From: Zychaea mexicana
Taxonomy: Eukaryota > Mucoromycota > Mucoromycetes > Mucorales > Lichtheimiaceae
Assembly: GCF_025766255.1 (NCBI RefSeq)
Contig: NW_026516666.1
Span: forward strand, 1-64,000
Length of the DNA stretch: 64,000 nt
Direction: 5' to 3'
Shown: positions 18,941 through 29,954 of the stretch, piece after piece
Layout: each line of letters opens with the position of its first letter
Numbering within the stretch: position 1 is the stretch's first letter
The notes under the pieces: generated by a model
Seen by the model: the letters and a program-made list of their open reading frames with translations, nothing else
What the model was told of the DNA's origin: nothing
The model's database searches: none
Made by a program: the position numbers and the translations under genes

Positions 18941-19483
18941 TACGATGTACTTCATCAATTGCGACAAATCAGAATGCGCTTCTAATTTCCTTCTACATAT
19001 ACACTCTGTCGTTCATCAAGCTCACTTACTGATGACCATCGATCCTGACCATATACAATCTTCACACTGGCTGAACAAGATACAGGTGACCGAGATTCGG
19101 GTACCAAGGTTGCCTCTCAGCTAAATTACTATTAACTACGTCTCTACGTGTAAAATTATAATAGATAAAATAATAATTAATAAAACACTATATTTAGTGT
19201 ATGAATTTAATTTGATTACAAAGTTTAAATAAAATAGTTTCCCAAATTTTACAACATTCTTTGAGTAAATAGATCATATTATTACATTTTATAAAAATGT
19301 AAGACATGTGATCATTGAGGATTCTAATCTTTTTAATTAGTTTCCTGCTGATAATTCGAATTTATTAATTGTAACCAATAAGGTATAGCAAATTTTAAGA
19401 ATTTCCCAGCATATAGTCTTATTTTCATCTCTATAATCTTCTGACTTTACTCTTGAAGATTAATTAAGAGATGCCACTTGACT

Positions 19484-19636
19484 TAATGGTTGTAACAGAC
19501 CATAATATCCTACTTTATTAGGACCTAGTCGTCTTTGCATAGATCCCATAGCTTTTCGTTCTACAATAGTAATAAAAGCTACAGACATTAATAATAGTAC
19601 AATAACAATAAGTACCTCAATAAATGATAATAGCAT
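19484..19636 (-). pseudogene. nad1: nad1 first exon, second copy (mitochondrial origin)
   Basis: Counterpart of 5031-5183, with an extra ATG codon just upstream and an open frame reaching back to 19750. The group I intron core follows at about 19200-19480 with the same P, Q, R and S blocks. Here R reads TCAATGATCA, still able to pair with TGATC. Confidence 0.85.
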
Positions 19637-19898
19637 CATGAGTAAATAATTATATATATATAATCTTAATATTTCTTTAAAATTCTTCAAAATAAAATTA
19701 AGATTTAATAAGAAATAAAAAAAAATATTGATTATTAATTTTATCGTCATTAAGCCATTAGACTTAGTAAATTAATTTAATTAATTATTTAGACTAGAGC
19801 TTAAGCCCTGTTCTAGGTTTAGAAGATAAACTCTGTTCCCAGAACTTAATTATCTAAAAAAATTATAATATTAATTAGTAATTTTTAATTAATTACTA

Positions 19899-20118
19899 CA
19901 AAGATCTGGGGGACACATCATCATCGCGATCTCACACATCACAGATAAATAGCACATGCAGACTATGTTATCCAATAATGATTACGAGTCTTATGTATAC
20001 TACATTAGTCAATATGTAACAGCAGCTATTCCTCCTCAGTACTATGCGTACAGGTTATAAATACTAGCTACACTCGCTATAATTGATATCGTGTACAACG
20101 TTAAAGAAAGTAAAATTA
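19899..20118. repeat. Partial third copy of the duplicated unit
   Basis: This stretch matches 662-885 and 15102-15325 but is clearly more diverged, with about nine differences including a 5-base deletion. It therefore derives from an older copy than the pair 1-5442 / 14441-19897. It abuts the truncated mitochondrial segment directly, and similarity fades out at about 20118. Confidence 0.85.
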
Positions 20119-20759
20119 TCTGACATAGATTCTTTTTTGCTGTGTTTAAGCCTTGTGCTACTCAAGACCCTTCAATTGCCTTCTTTTATTCCTTTATCTC
20201 TTGAAGAAGAAAAACGCATAAAGAAAATTGGTTTCGCTTGAGGATAATTTGATGAAATACTAATATCACTACAACGTATTATTGCTATAGTATTTTTTAA
20301 AGCAGTGACTTCAAGAAATAAGTATATAATATACATGCTCAAAAGAATAAGCACGCAAGGTGCAAGTTGAGCAATAGAGAATTTTTAACATGTTCGTCAG
20401 TTTCCAGATTGAGCTGACCTACATAAAAAGCAAAGGCTTTCCAAAACAGAATTAGCTTGCATTGACAAGGTGGCAGGATTGTTTTGAGCAAAAGGAAGTT
20501 TTTAACAAATCCGACCACACAGCGAACTATCTGTTTCTTCTTCTGCTGTCTTAAGACTCGATTCCACCAAGCCGTACCAGGAAGAATCGTACGAAGGACG
20601 AAGAATAAATCTCTCTCTCTCGCGTTGATGGTAGCACAGGCTATTAGCTCATTGCTTATAAAAGCTAAGTCGAAAAAAGGATAGTTGTAAGTTGTCCTCT
20701 CGAGTCGTTTCTTCTTATAGACCTTGCACCTTTAAACTACTTCTGCAGCCTAAACCAAT
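20119..20759. other. Upstream region of GH25 gene, no gene seen
   Basis: Short frames only. It contains CTCTCTCTCTCG near 20614-20625 and probably holds the promoter of the lysozyme gene; no clear TATA box was identified. Confidence 0.4.
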
Positions 20760-22066
20760 ATGAAGAACTATTTGCTACTTGCCGTTTTGGCATTGGCGTC
20801 AACCTTTAGTGGCCATGTTTATGCTGACACCGGTGTGGATTAGCTTTGACCAGTACGAGCTCCTTGTCATGTGTTAAGAACTATGGCTATGATCATGCTA
20901 TTATCCGTTGCTACATCGAAGCCTGGGGCAGAAATCCGGTAAGCAATCATGCTCGGACAAGCATCAAGAACAGCAGCTTAGATGTGTCTGGAAAAACACT
21001 GCCAAGTACTATATGAGATAATGAAAGAGACGCGTTAATGAAACTAACGCTCTTTATAATCTGACAATGTGCACAGGGAGGCCTGATTGACTCAAACTGC
21101 TACCAGAATTACTTGAATGCCAGATCTGCCGGATTCACCTCGATTGATATTTACTGGCTCCCTTGCACTGGCCGCTCCACGTGCAAGTCGCCTGCTACTC
21201 AGCTTAACGAGATCATTACCTATGTTGGCGACAACAATATGATTGTTGGTACTTTGTGGCTCGATGTTGAAGTCGATTCTGCTGCTAACAATTGGCCCTC
21301 GACCTCCGCTGCCCGAACAAGTAAGCTTAATTCAAGAGCATTTATTCTATTATCGATAATTTTCATTCTATATCTCCCTTTTGTTCACGATAGTGGAAGA
21401 GGAATGTCTGTGCTGACTAAATGTAATGTAATAGCTCTGCAGCAGTTCAAGTCGGCTTTGGATAGCTCTGACTGGAAGTGGGGCGTCTACTCCAGGTATA
21501 ACTCAATTGTGTAGCAACCCCATTGCTTACGTCCTCTATTATATACTTACTGCTATATATAGCCAGAAATAGCTACTACCAATGGCAAACCATTACTGGC
21601 TCTGTATCCTGGGTTCTTGACAGCTCCGTACCCCTTTGGTACGCTGTAAGGTATCGTTCTAACCTAAAATAGCGCTTTCTTTATCTTTTCACATGGGTAA
21701 CTCATTGCTGTATTCTTTTTGAACTTCATAGGGCTGGGATTACGCTTTGAGCTTCAACAACTTCTCTCCTTTCGGTGGCTGGTCTACACCTACTATTAAG
21801 GTTGGTTATCCTTTTAAATCAAAACTCGTAGAAAAATTTCTAAATGAGAATCGCTAATAATAATTTTGTCTTTATTTGCTATTTATAAACAGCAATATGC
21901 AGGTATGTACTCTAATTTTCTAAATTCGATGATTATTTTCTCTTTGTACTGATCCAAAATATTTTTTACAGGTGATGAAGTTTTCTGCTCGGCCAACTAC
22001 GATAAGAATTACTATGGTCAAAACTACTGTTTCAGCTTACATCCTTTTATAACGTATCTTCAATAA
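20760..22066 (+). pseudogene. Secreted GH25 (Chalaropsis-type) lysozyme, one frameshift
   Basis: Seven exons: 20760-20938, 21077-21320, 21435-21495, 21567-21645, 21732-21800, 21893-21902 and 21972-22066. MKNYLLLAVLALASTFSG is a signal peptide. The GH25 features are GVD near the N-terminus, LWLDVEVD (the DxE catalytic pair), LWYAGWDYAL and PFGGWSTPTIKQYAG. After GVD the frame is lost: TAG follows immediately, and one missing base at about 20842-20844 would restore a 245-residue protein, with all later splice phases closing. The enzyme would cleave peptidoglycan outside the cell. Exon 6 is only 10 nt. The break may be genuine or a sequence error; a stop next to the first catalytic Asp means no enzyme as written. 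Confidence 0.8.
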
Positions 22067-24217
22067 AATCAAAGCAGGAAATAATCATTTATTGATATAC
22101 ATCTGTAACTATCCGCTATTACAGAACCTGTATAGTATGAATATCTTTCGTCATTTTTAAAACGTTGGATAGCATATTCGCGGTATGTAGTATGGATTGT
22201 ATCTATTTATTAGGGTTACGAGTTAGCTTTTTTTCGACCCACAAAAGAAAAACTCAGCATTTTTCATGTAAATCCACCCGCACACCGAGAGTGAGAGAGA
22301 GAAAGCAAGTACTTACGCAAAGCATTACCTGAATTCAAAAGGGACCACCAGCGCACTTTTGACCCGTGGCTGGGGTAAATGGTAAAGACAGGACTTACGC
22401 CCGAAGGCTGCCTGGGGTGGGAGTATGCCGTTCGCATGAGGCGATAAAGATACATCTGGAAACGCAAGGAAGAAGATGAGACTTTTAACCACTTCCTCAG
22501 GTCCAAGTCAAAGCAAAAAGCAAACGCCATCGTCCAGATGGATGGATAGCTCCTGATCATAGCCGATGGACTACATACTTGACAGGTCGGCTTCTAGGAG
22601 CGGCATGACAGTGGAGCATCAATCTTGACCAGCATAGAGATTTCTGTGCACTATCGCCATTCCGAGAAACAAAAGAGACGAACAGATACTGGGAAACTTT
22701 TAAAGCACACACGCACACACAAAATCCTATCGTGCTACACTTACCCATACTTCTACCATGAGGCACAGGAAAGCCGAGCACCCGGCCAGAGCAGAGCAGA
22801 GAATTTCAGCCAAGACAAAAACACCTCTTCTAGTTAGAAAAAAAAGATTCGTTGTAGGGCTGCACCCACGGTGCTATCTTTATTTTTGACACGGCATGGC
22901 CACCCTCCTCCATCCCAAGCTGGATCCAGCTATACTTACATTTGCTTTGCCGCTTTACAGAAACGATAAAGACAGAGAGAGGTGGGTCTAAACCAATCCA
23001 AATCCAAACAGATCACCGCAGAGCCTGCCTCTAATATGTAAAAAAACATCCAAAAGCAGCTGCGTACACGACATGTTACACTTTTTGACATGCCATGACA
23101 GACATCTTCCTGGTTTTCCAAACACGCAAGGACAAACACTAGCACAAGATTCTTTCCAGCTATACTTACTGTTATGGCATCCAACTGCGTTGGTGGAAGA
23201 GTGCCTTGAGTCAGAGAGAGGAAAAGCAAGAAGGGCACGACCAATTCTGAAAAAAGAATAAGAGAAGAAAAGGGAGGAGAGAGAGAAAAATCTTGAGAGA
23301 CTGCCATACTGCAAACGTCATGGTCAGGAATCCTTTCCCGTCACGCTGTTGTGCACACTGCACATCTTTAACACGTCATCTCCAGCATCCAGGCCATCCT
23401 ACTCACCTACCAATGCTCGTGTCCACTTCTGCTTATACTCACTATCCGTTACTTGTCCGCCGGACAAAATTAACCCAACAGTAGTAGCAGAGGAGAAAGG
23501 AGGATAACATTAGCGGCTGCATGCTGTACGCACACTTCATTAGACACGTCTAATTCAGATCTTCTTTCGTATATCACAACCACATGCAAAACCTCAAAGT
23601 ACACTTCGCACTTTCCATATTGTACTTACACTTGCATTTGGTTATATTTTGTGCTTTGAGAGCCAACGTGAAGGGAAGAAGGACTGTGTCAAAAAGAAAG
23701 AAAGTGAGATAAACGGATCATGAGAAACCCTCTTTCCATGTATAATTGTTTCCTTCGTGTGATGCTCATCAAATTTGCCACGCTTTATGCCGCATGTTTC
23801 AGAAATCACAACCATAAACATACGCTCTCCGATCTTCTAATCCGTTCCAGTGACACTCACATTGAATAGCCTTGGTCTATAAAAGTTGATGAGGAGGAAG
23901 AAGAGTGGCATGATTGCTGCGGCCGCACGATTATATAGTAGTAACGAACACACATGCTACGCGGCATTTGAGCCAGTTCAATCTATCCAATCAGATTACT
24001 CTCTCACGTTTATGACGCGCCGAGGTGTGTGGTTCCTCCAGGTCAGATACTTTACTTTACAGTGAATGAATGAGACTGTGAGTAGACGGGTATCGCATCG
24101 AGAAAAGGCAGATAACCGTCACTAACACGATATGAAGCTCATTTCAAATCCTTCATCATCTGAGAAGTGTGATCGTTTTAAACATGCTGAATACAAGTAT
24201 CAACGTATTCACTATGT
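22067..24217. other. Intergenic, no supported gene
   Basis: Frames of 60-120 codons overlap on both strands without recognisable domains. CAGCTATACTTAC recurs at about 22929 and 23158, hinting at a small degenerate repeat. AATAAA at 22062-22067, overlapping the GH25 stop codon, is a possible polyadenylation signal. Confidence 0.4.
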
Positions 24218-25245
24218 ATACAGTATCTCATGAGACATGACGATCCCGCGCTTGCCAATGTTCCATTTGGTGGGAAAATCATGGTCTTTGGTGTTGACTT
24301 TCGCCAGGTATACAACTTTGAATACTCTCTTCTACTATGTATTCTTTTGTTATTGAGCGGTAGTACTCACAGTAAAGTATCTGATAATAGGTCCTTCCTG
24401 TGATGCCAAATGCGTTGGGCTCGCAAATCGTACAGTAGTGCTTAAATCGCTCATCAATTTGGCCAAGTGTCACCATCCACCGCCTTGAAACCAACATGCG
24501 CGTCCAAGAAGCTGCAAACACAAATGACGCAAACTAGCTTCGCGAGTTTGCACAATATCTACTGCGCATTGATGATGGTGCTGAGCTGTTGGTGTCAACC
24601 ACTGATGACATAGTCCGGCTCCCAGATCGAATAATCATGCCGCATTGCAACACGTACGAGCTCATAGAAGCCATTTACGGCAACCTCAACGCACCACACG
24701 TGGATCGTGATTACCTCATTAGTCGCTCTATCTTGACTCCAAAGAATGTCGACGTTTCAGCAACCAATGATCTGGTATGATACTCAACCATTTTCTAGGC
24801 ACCGTACTTGAATTCCAGAACGCTGATACAGTGGATGATCCAGAAGATCAACTCACATACCCACCAGAGCTTCTCAATGCAATGAATCCATCCGACCTTC
24901 CACCACACTCGCTAAAACTCAAAGTCGGTTGCCCAGCCATGCTTTTGCGGGTGGTCTCTGCAACAGGACACGGCTGGTTGTACGCTCTTTCCAGCGATAT
25001 GTACTTGAAGCTGATATAGCCACTGGAACTCATGCCGGCAACATCGTCTTAATCCCCCACATAACACTAACCCATAACAAACACGCTCCCACATTCAGTT
25101 AAAACGCACACAATTCCCCTGTTTGCCTGGCATTTGCAATGACCATCAATAAGGCACAGGGTCAAACTTTCAACACTGTTGGCCTCTACTTGCCTGAACC
25201 TCCTTGTCACGCGTCCGCACCCCTTCATCCATTAGAATCATGTTA
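24218..25245 (+). pseudogene. PIF1-type helicase relic (Helitron-like)
   Basis: Readable PIF1 family blocks in order: NVPFGGKIMVFGVDFRQV (24257-24310), an apparent intron with acceptor at about 24391, VLPVMPNALGSQIVQ, LETNMRVQEA, FAQYLLRIDDGAELL, NADTVDDPEDQL, RYVLEADIATGTHAGN and FAMTINKAQGQTFNTVGLYL. The Walker A and N-terminal Rep/Hel parts are absent. Breaks include TAG codons at about 24434 and 24534, a 1-base shift near 24777, a shift near 24950 and loss of the C-terminus after 25200. Helitron RepHel or a Helitron-derived helicase is the most likely source. Confidence 0.75.
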
Positions 25246-25555
25246 GATCCTAAGAGCTCAAGGATCTCGGGTCAGCATGGCCAAAACAACCGAAATGTTG
25301 TTTTTCAAAGTTCTTCTATAATCTTTTGATCGCCTATTCTCTTTTACTTTCTTATTTATATCACTACATCATCTTTTCCTACACTTTTTTTCGTATTGCA
25401 TTTTATTTTGGAGGTGGTCAAGTATCTAACTTTGACCACTTCCTATGATAGACTACTTCTCACTGCACAATGAATGACCTTGCTTTTGTTATTGAAAACA
25501 GACAACAAGCATTTAATAGCGAAATACTGATCCGTTGTAAGCGTTGTATCCGTAA

Positions 25556-25631
25556 CCTCGCTCCACAGGGGGAACCCCCTTGCTACGCGTTTCCGTTGAC
25601 ACGGGGGGTCATTGATCCGAGCGAAGCGAGG
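25556..25631. repeat. GC-rich imperfect palindrome, possible transposon end
   Basis: CCTCGCT (25556) pairs with AGCGAGG (25625). Inside are GGGGGAACCCCC and GGGGGG/CCCCC complementary blocks. It lies about 300 bases beyond the PIF1 helicase relic. Helitron 3' ends carry such hairpins, but no terminal CTAG/CTRR was confirmed directly after it. Confidence 0.4.
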
Positions 25632-26012
25632 AAGGACCGCCAGTAGAACTCAATAAAGATCGAGTTAGCGAGATTTGGTGGTAGTTTATTACATGCATGA
25701 CTCTCAGATACTCTTATACTCAAAACTCCACTTGAACCTATTTCTCTGAAACACACTTTCACGCGCTTACTAATTTAACCTACACGGGCTGCATAATGCG
25801 ACGCTTATGTTGTGCTTACACTGATAGACCATATTCTATATAACACTTGTTTGTTGAACAATATTCCACAAGTCAGATCAAAACAAACTTTATAGTAAAC
25901 CAGCAATATTTATTTACTTATTCAGTTAAAGAAAGGTAATGGATATTATAAAGTACTTCGTGTAAGAATGCGTATTTGCTTTGGTAGATGACTGCTGCTA
26001 CCACTAAGGCTA

Positions 26013-27794
26013 TCAATAATCACGGTCTTTTTTGAGCGAGTTTTTTTCCTTTGTTTCTTTTATCCGCTGTACTGTCTTTGCCTTAGCTGTGGCAGTATAC
26101 TCTGGGTTTTTCTCGGCGAATTCCTTGCGTAGTTTTGTTGCAAGGTCGTTAAACTTTTGTTTCTCCTCGGCGCTCAGCTTCTTCCATTCACTTCCTATGA
26201 CCGAATTTACATCCTTGATAGAATATTCTGGATGCTCCTGGCGAATTTTGGCACCGACTGACTTGATGTATTGGATATATCCATTACCAGGCATCCGTGC
26301 GTTGCGTCCACGTATACCGCGTTCTCGTCTCACTTCTGCTATGAGCCGTTTAGATTCGTTTTCGTACTTTTCTCTCTCCTCCTAATCAATTTACCAGTTC
26401 GATGTTGGCGTCAGTTAAACGAAGCACATGGTCGATTGGGGCCTTCCCACTCTTCATCACCCCCACAAAAGAAAGTATTCCTTACCGGTGGAAGGCTTCG
26501 AAATTCTTCTGACACTTTTGCGCTGATTTGACGATTATGTATACCAGGATTCTCATCGCAAATCCGTTTACGGTTTTCTTTGTTGAACAGCAAGAACGGG
26601 GTATACTTGCTGGTTGGACTTGGTTTATACTGCGTGTAGCTACGATTCTTGCCTCTACTGCTATCTTTGCTTTCTGCTTTCTGCCTTTTGCTTCTCTGGG
26701 ATGACGATGCCTCAGGTGAGTTATAGAAGTCTTCTTGATCGGAAAAGATGTTGTCGTCAGAACTGTCGCTCTCACCGTCATTGAAAGAATCTGGAGTTTG
26801 CTCGAGTTTTTTGATTGGCATCGTCGTTTCGCGAGATGATGTTTTCATTGCCTTAGGTTTCGCTCTGGCTTTTCCCTTGCCCTTATTCTTTTTTGATCGC
26901 TTCTCTTCATGATTCTCTTCGTCCGGCGTGCTGAATCCATCGCTCTCATCACTGTCGTCAAAAACGATATCCGATTCAGATGATTCTCCCTGGTAGACAG
27001 AAATTTCGTTGTATCCAATTTTCTTTTCTTCGTCGTTGCAGTCATCACTGTCCTCATCGTTTGATGGGTTGCGTTTCTGTCGCTTGGGCGGTAGCTGCTT
27101 CTTCGGCCATCTTTCAAACATTGATTCGCTAGCGATGCCCCTGTCGTCATTACCACGCGCGATCGTTCGCTGCTTCTTGGGTTTCGCCGTTTCTTCAAGT
27201 GCAACATCCTCTTCCTTTTTTCTTTTGGTGATGACGGTAGGCTTGGTCTCCATTGATGATAGAAGCTTTTTAAATGAGTCAAGTTTTTGATGGGTTTTCG
27301 CCAAGGGGTATTCTTCTTCAACTGTCATGCGTGTTGATTGCGCGCGGCTGCCGCTTCTGATCGTATTCGTTGAAATTGTTTGTAAGGATTCTAGATCGGA
27401 CAGGTCAGTGTCACCACCAAAAAGAGAAGACGGATAGTGATTTGCATCGTCGACTAGTGCTGTACGTTGAGAATGTGCGATCGTTTTGGGCCTTGCATCA
27501 ACAAAGGCAATTTCGCCTTGCTTTTCCCATTTCCACACATGACCGCATCGTTTGCACTCTCTGTGTAATGATCAACAATCTCCTATAGTTTAAGTTCTAA
27601 CCTTTCTTTCTTCAGGCACAAACACACATTCACCGACTCCTTCACCGTCCCTTTTCCGTGCACTAAATATACAGAACTTACGCAGTGCCAGCCATAATCC
27701 CTTTTCTGTAGAAGTGAGCATCGTCATTGTTGCAAGAAGGACAATCCCATATAATTTGGGGTCGTCCTTGTACTTGTTTTCGTTTATTGGACAT
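26013..27794 (-). CDS. Zinc-ribbon protein with two HMG boxes (518 aa)
   Basis: Exons 27794-27682, 27560-26486 and 26381-26013 join in phase to 518 residues. Residues 18-43 hold WDCPSCNNDDAHF and AECKRCGHVWKW (Cys 18/21/40/43), a TFIIS-like zinc ribbon. Residues about 60-350 are charged and Ser/Asp/Lys-rich, with nuclear-localisation-like KKRKK/RSKRQK patches. HMG box 1 (about 355-418, split by intron 2) includes SKYTPFLLFNKENRKR and EEREKYENESKR. HMG box 2 (about 426-492) includes GYIQYIKSVGAKIRQEHPEY and SEWKKLSAEEKQKF. Probably a nuclear DNA-bending or chromatin factor. The start at 27794 is preferred because it supplies the first CxxC pair. Confidence 0.85.
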
Positions 27795-29025
27795 TGGTGT
27801 TTTCTTAAACTGTGAATCCGCCAACCAATATGAGTGTAGAAACAATTTTCCCAGCTAAAATTCGTCCGATAGACGTCATTGTAGTCGATTAAATTAGAGT
27901 TTGGATGATAAACCACTGGAAGGATGAAAATAATGAAAATTGATCTACGAAATAGATGATACGATAAATATAAAGTTATTTTCCTTCTGTCACGCCTCTA
28001 TAAGAATGGATTATTTATAATAAGTTGTATAGCCACATTTTCCTTTTGTTCTCTTTTTCTCTTGTTCTTCGTTTCTCTTGCCTTTTCTTCTTGGTTTTAA
28101 GTCAACCCGTGCTCGTATCATGCGACCTAGAAAGAAAGTTAGAAGGGTTAAATACGATGACAGTGAATTATGACCTGAAACTTATAGTACTCAACATGAC
28201 CGTAAACAAGACGATAACAACAACGTCGTGTTAGACAAAACAGGGAAACCAGTTTTTGAATCCGTACAAAAACGATTGTTGAATGTGGATAGTCTTGAAG
28301 ACGATCCTTCGGCTCTCGAAAAATGTGCCCACACAAATAGTGCCTCGCATCCAGTAGCAATTCATTATGGTATGAATGGTATAGAAAACTGTTTTGGAGT
28401 TTAGCAAAGGACTAATTACAGTAGGATGTGATATCTGGCCAGTATTGGTGAGGATTTTGAGGATCCAGCCATTGGGGCAGATAACGATTCCCAACCTCAA
28501 AGTCGTCATCAAGAAAGGGTAGAGCGAGCCAATGCTGCCTGGGAGGAAGCAATGCCCTTACTTGCAGATGCTTATATCGACTCCTTAAAAATGGAGCTCT
28601 AGATTACGAAGCATCGAGTCCCAGCTATATCGATCCATGTAGAAGCGGTTGCGAGACTCCTCAATTGCGTTCTCTTTCAGTTGACAGCATTTACTACACT
28701 GGTACAAGGCTACATACATTCGCTCAAATCCTGCAGCTCTATTCAATACTAATACTTTTATAGGCATCATATGCAATGAGCACTTCACTTTCTGCAAAAA
28801 ATGTTATCCATCAGCCACTGTGTTTCTCATCCAACATCACCTATTTGCAGCAACTCCCCAACGACCTGAAATGACTTTCCATCTCTCCTTGTTGGAATTC
28901 TATGCGACGCTTAGCGGATACGGACATACAGCAGTTCAAGCTTTCGGAAGCACTGTATCGCGCGTTCATATTTACCCTGTTAGTATATACACGAGATACA
29001 GTACTAAATACGAACTATTGGCATA

Positions 29026-29954
29026 CAGTTGTACCCCGGTTTTTGCAACCGAGGGTTTTCCGATTTTTTTTTGCAAAAAGTGAGGATTTGCAAGTAACGG
29101 GGTAAACAATTCTGCTTTAAGTATACACTGGATAAGTCATCCTATTAACACTAGCCCATTGTTTATCTGTCAGAGATGATGTACGATACGTTCTTTGGGA
29201 ATATTCATACAGCTCTAAATGTTACTACTTGCATATATAAAACCGTTCTTTCATTGAAGCTGTCTAGTGGTTTGATAATTATTAGCTCTTTTAAGCATGA
29301 CAAAATCGTTCCACAAGTTCACCTCTAAGCAAGAGGATCGAACCTACGACGAGCACTTGAGCGGGCGGTGGACGAAAGTGCTGATTCGCCTATTCCAGGG
29401 CCAACGTCGAAGGAAAAACAGGTTGCAATTGCAGGAGTTTTGAGCTTTTTGGATAATATCGATAACTACGACTTAAAAAAGTCTTTGCGTAGGATTCCAG
29501 AGAGTCTCAGGCAGCAATCATTCTCCCGACAGTCATCCCTTGATGACTTCTTCGAGCTCCTTTGAGCAAACATTTTATTTCTATATCTATATGTAGTATG
29601 TTCCCTTTTTCTTACATCTTCATCATTTCTTTTATGGATTCAATCCAATCAGTGCTATATATGTGTCCCGATTCTACTGGCTCAACTACCAAATAATAAT
29701 TTTTATGTCATATTTACACATTTATCTTGCAGTAACCGCATCATTTTATTCCTCATAATCCGCAACAGATGCTTCTTTCAGTTGATATTGCAAAAATTGA
29801 AGCTGTTTTTACCCCGATAACATGCAAATCGTATAAACTCATTTGCAAGTTGCAAATTTGCGAAACTACTAAGTTTTTTTGGGATTCTTCAACAAAAGTT
29901 GCAGATATACGAGGAATTGCAAATCCAGGGGTTGCAAAAACCGGGGTACAACTG
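29026..29954. mobile_element. Internally deleted pogo/Tigger-like element, TA target duplication
   Basis: CAGTTGTACCCCGGTTTT (29026) and its exact inverse ending at 29954 form terminal inverted repeats perfect over 25 bases. TA flanks both ends (29024-29025 and 29955-29956), as in Tc1/mariner/pogo elements. It interrupts the KDZ frame after LNTNYW. The 929-bp element is too short for a full transposase, so it is a deletion derivative mobilised in trans. Confidence 0.9.
29297..29565 (+). pseudogene. Residual transposase ORF of the pogo/Tigger-like element
   Basis: An N-terminal piece (MTKSFHKFTSKQEDRTYDEH) starting at 29297 shifts by one base into the frame ending at 29565 with SLRQQSFSRQSSLDDFFELL. 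The QSSLDDFF tail is like the C-terminal ends of many pogo/Tigger-type DDE proteins. The catalytic centre is missing, probably removed by the internal deletion. Confidence 0.55.

Larger units (their letters stand above)
14441..19897. repeat. Large tandem duplication, copy 2
   Basis: This is the second copy of 1-5442 in the same orientation. It ends at about 19897, where the mitochondrial-like sequence is cut and joined, with a CT/ACT microhomology, to sequence matching position 662 of the repeat unit. It holds the same relics as copy 1 but decays independently: some ORFs open here are broken in copy 1, and the reverse. Confidence 0.95.

Noticed and set aside
22264..23484. Overlapping 60-120 codon frames on both strands
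   Set aside because: No domains, no splice logic, and both strands are equally open; treated as non-coding.
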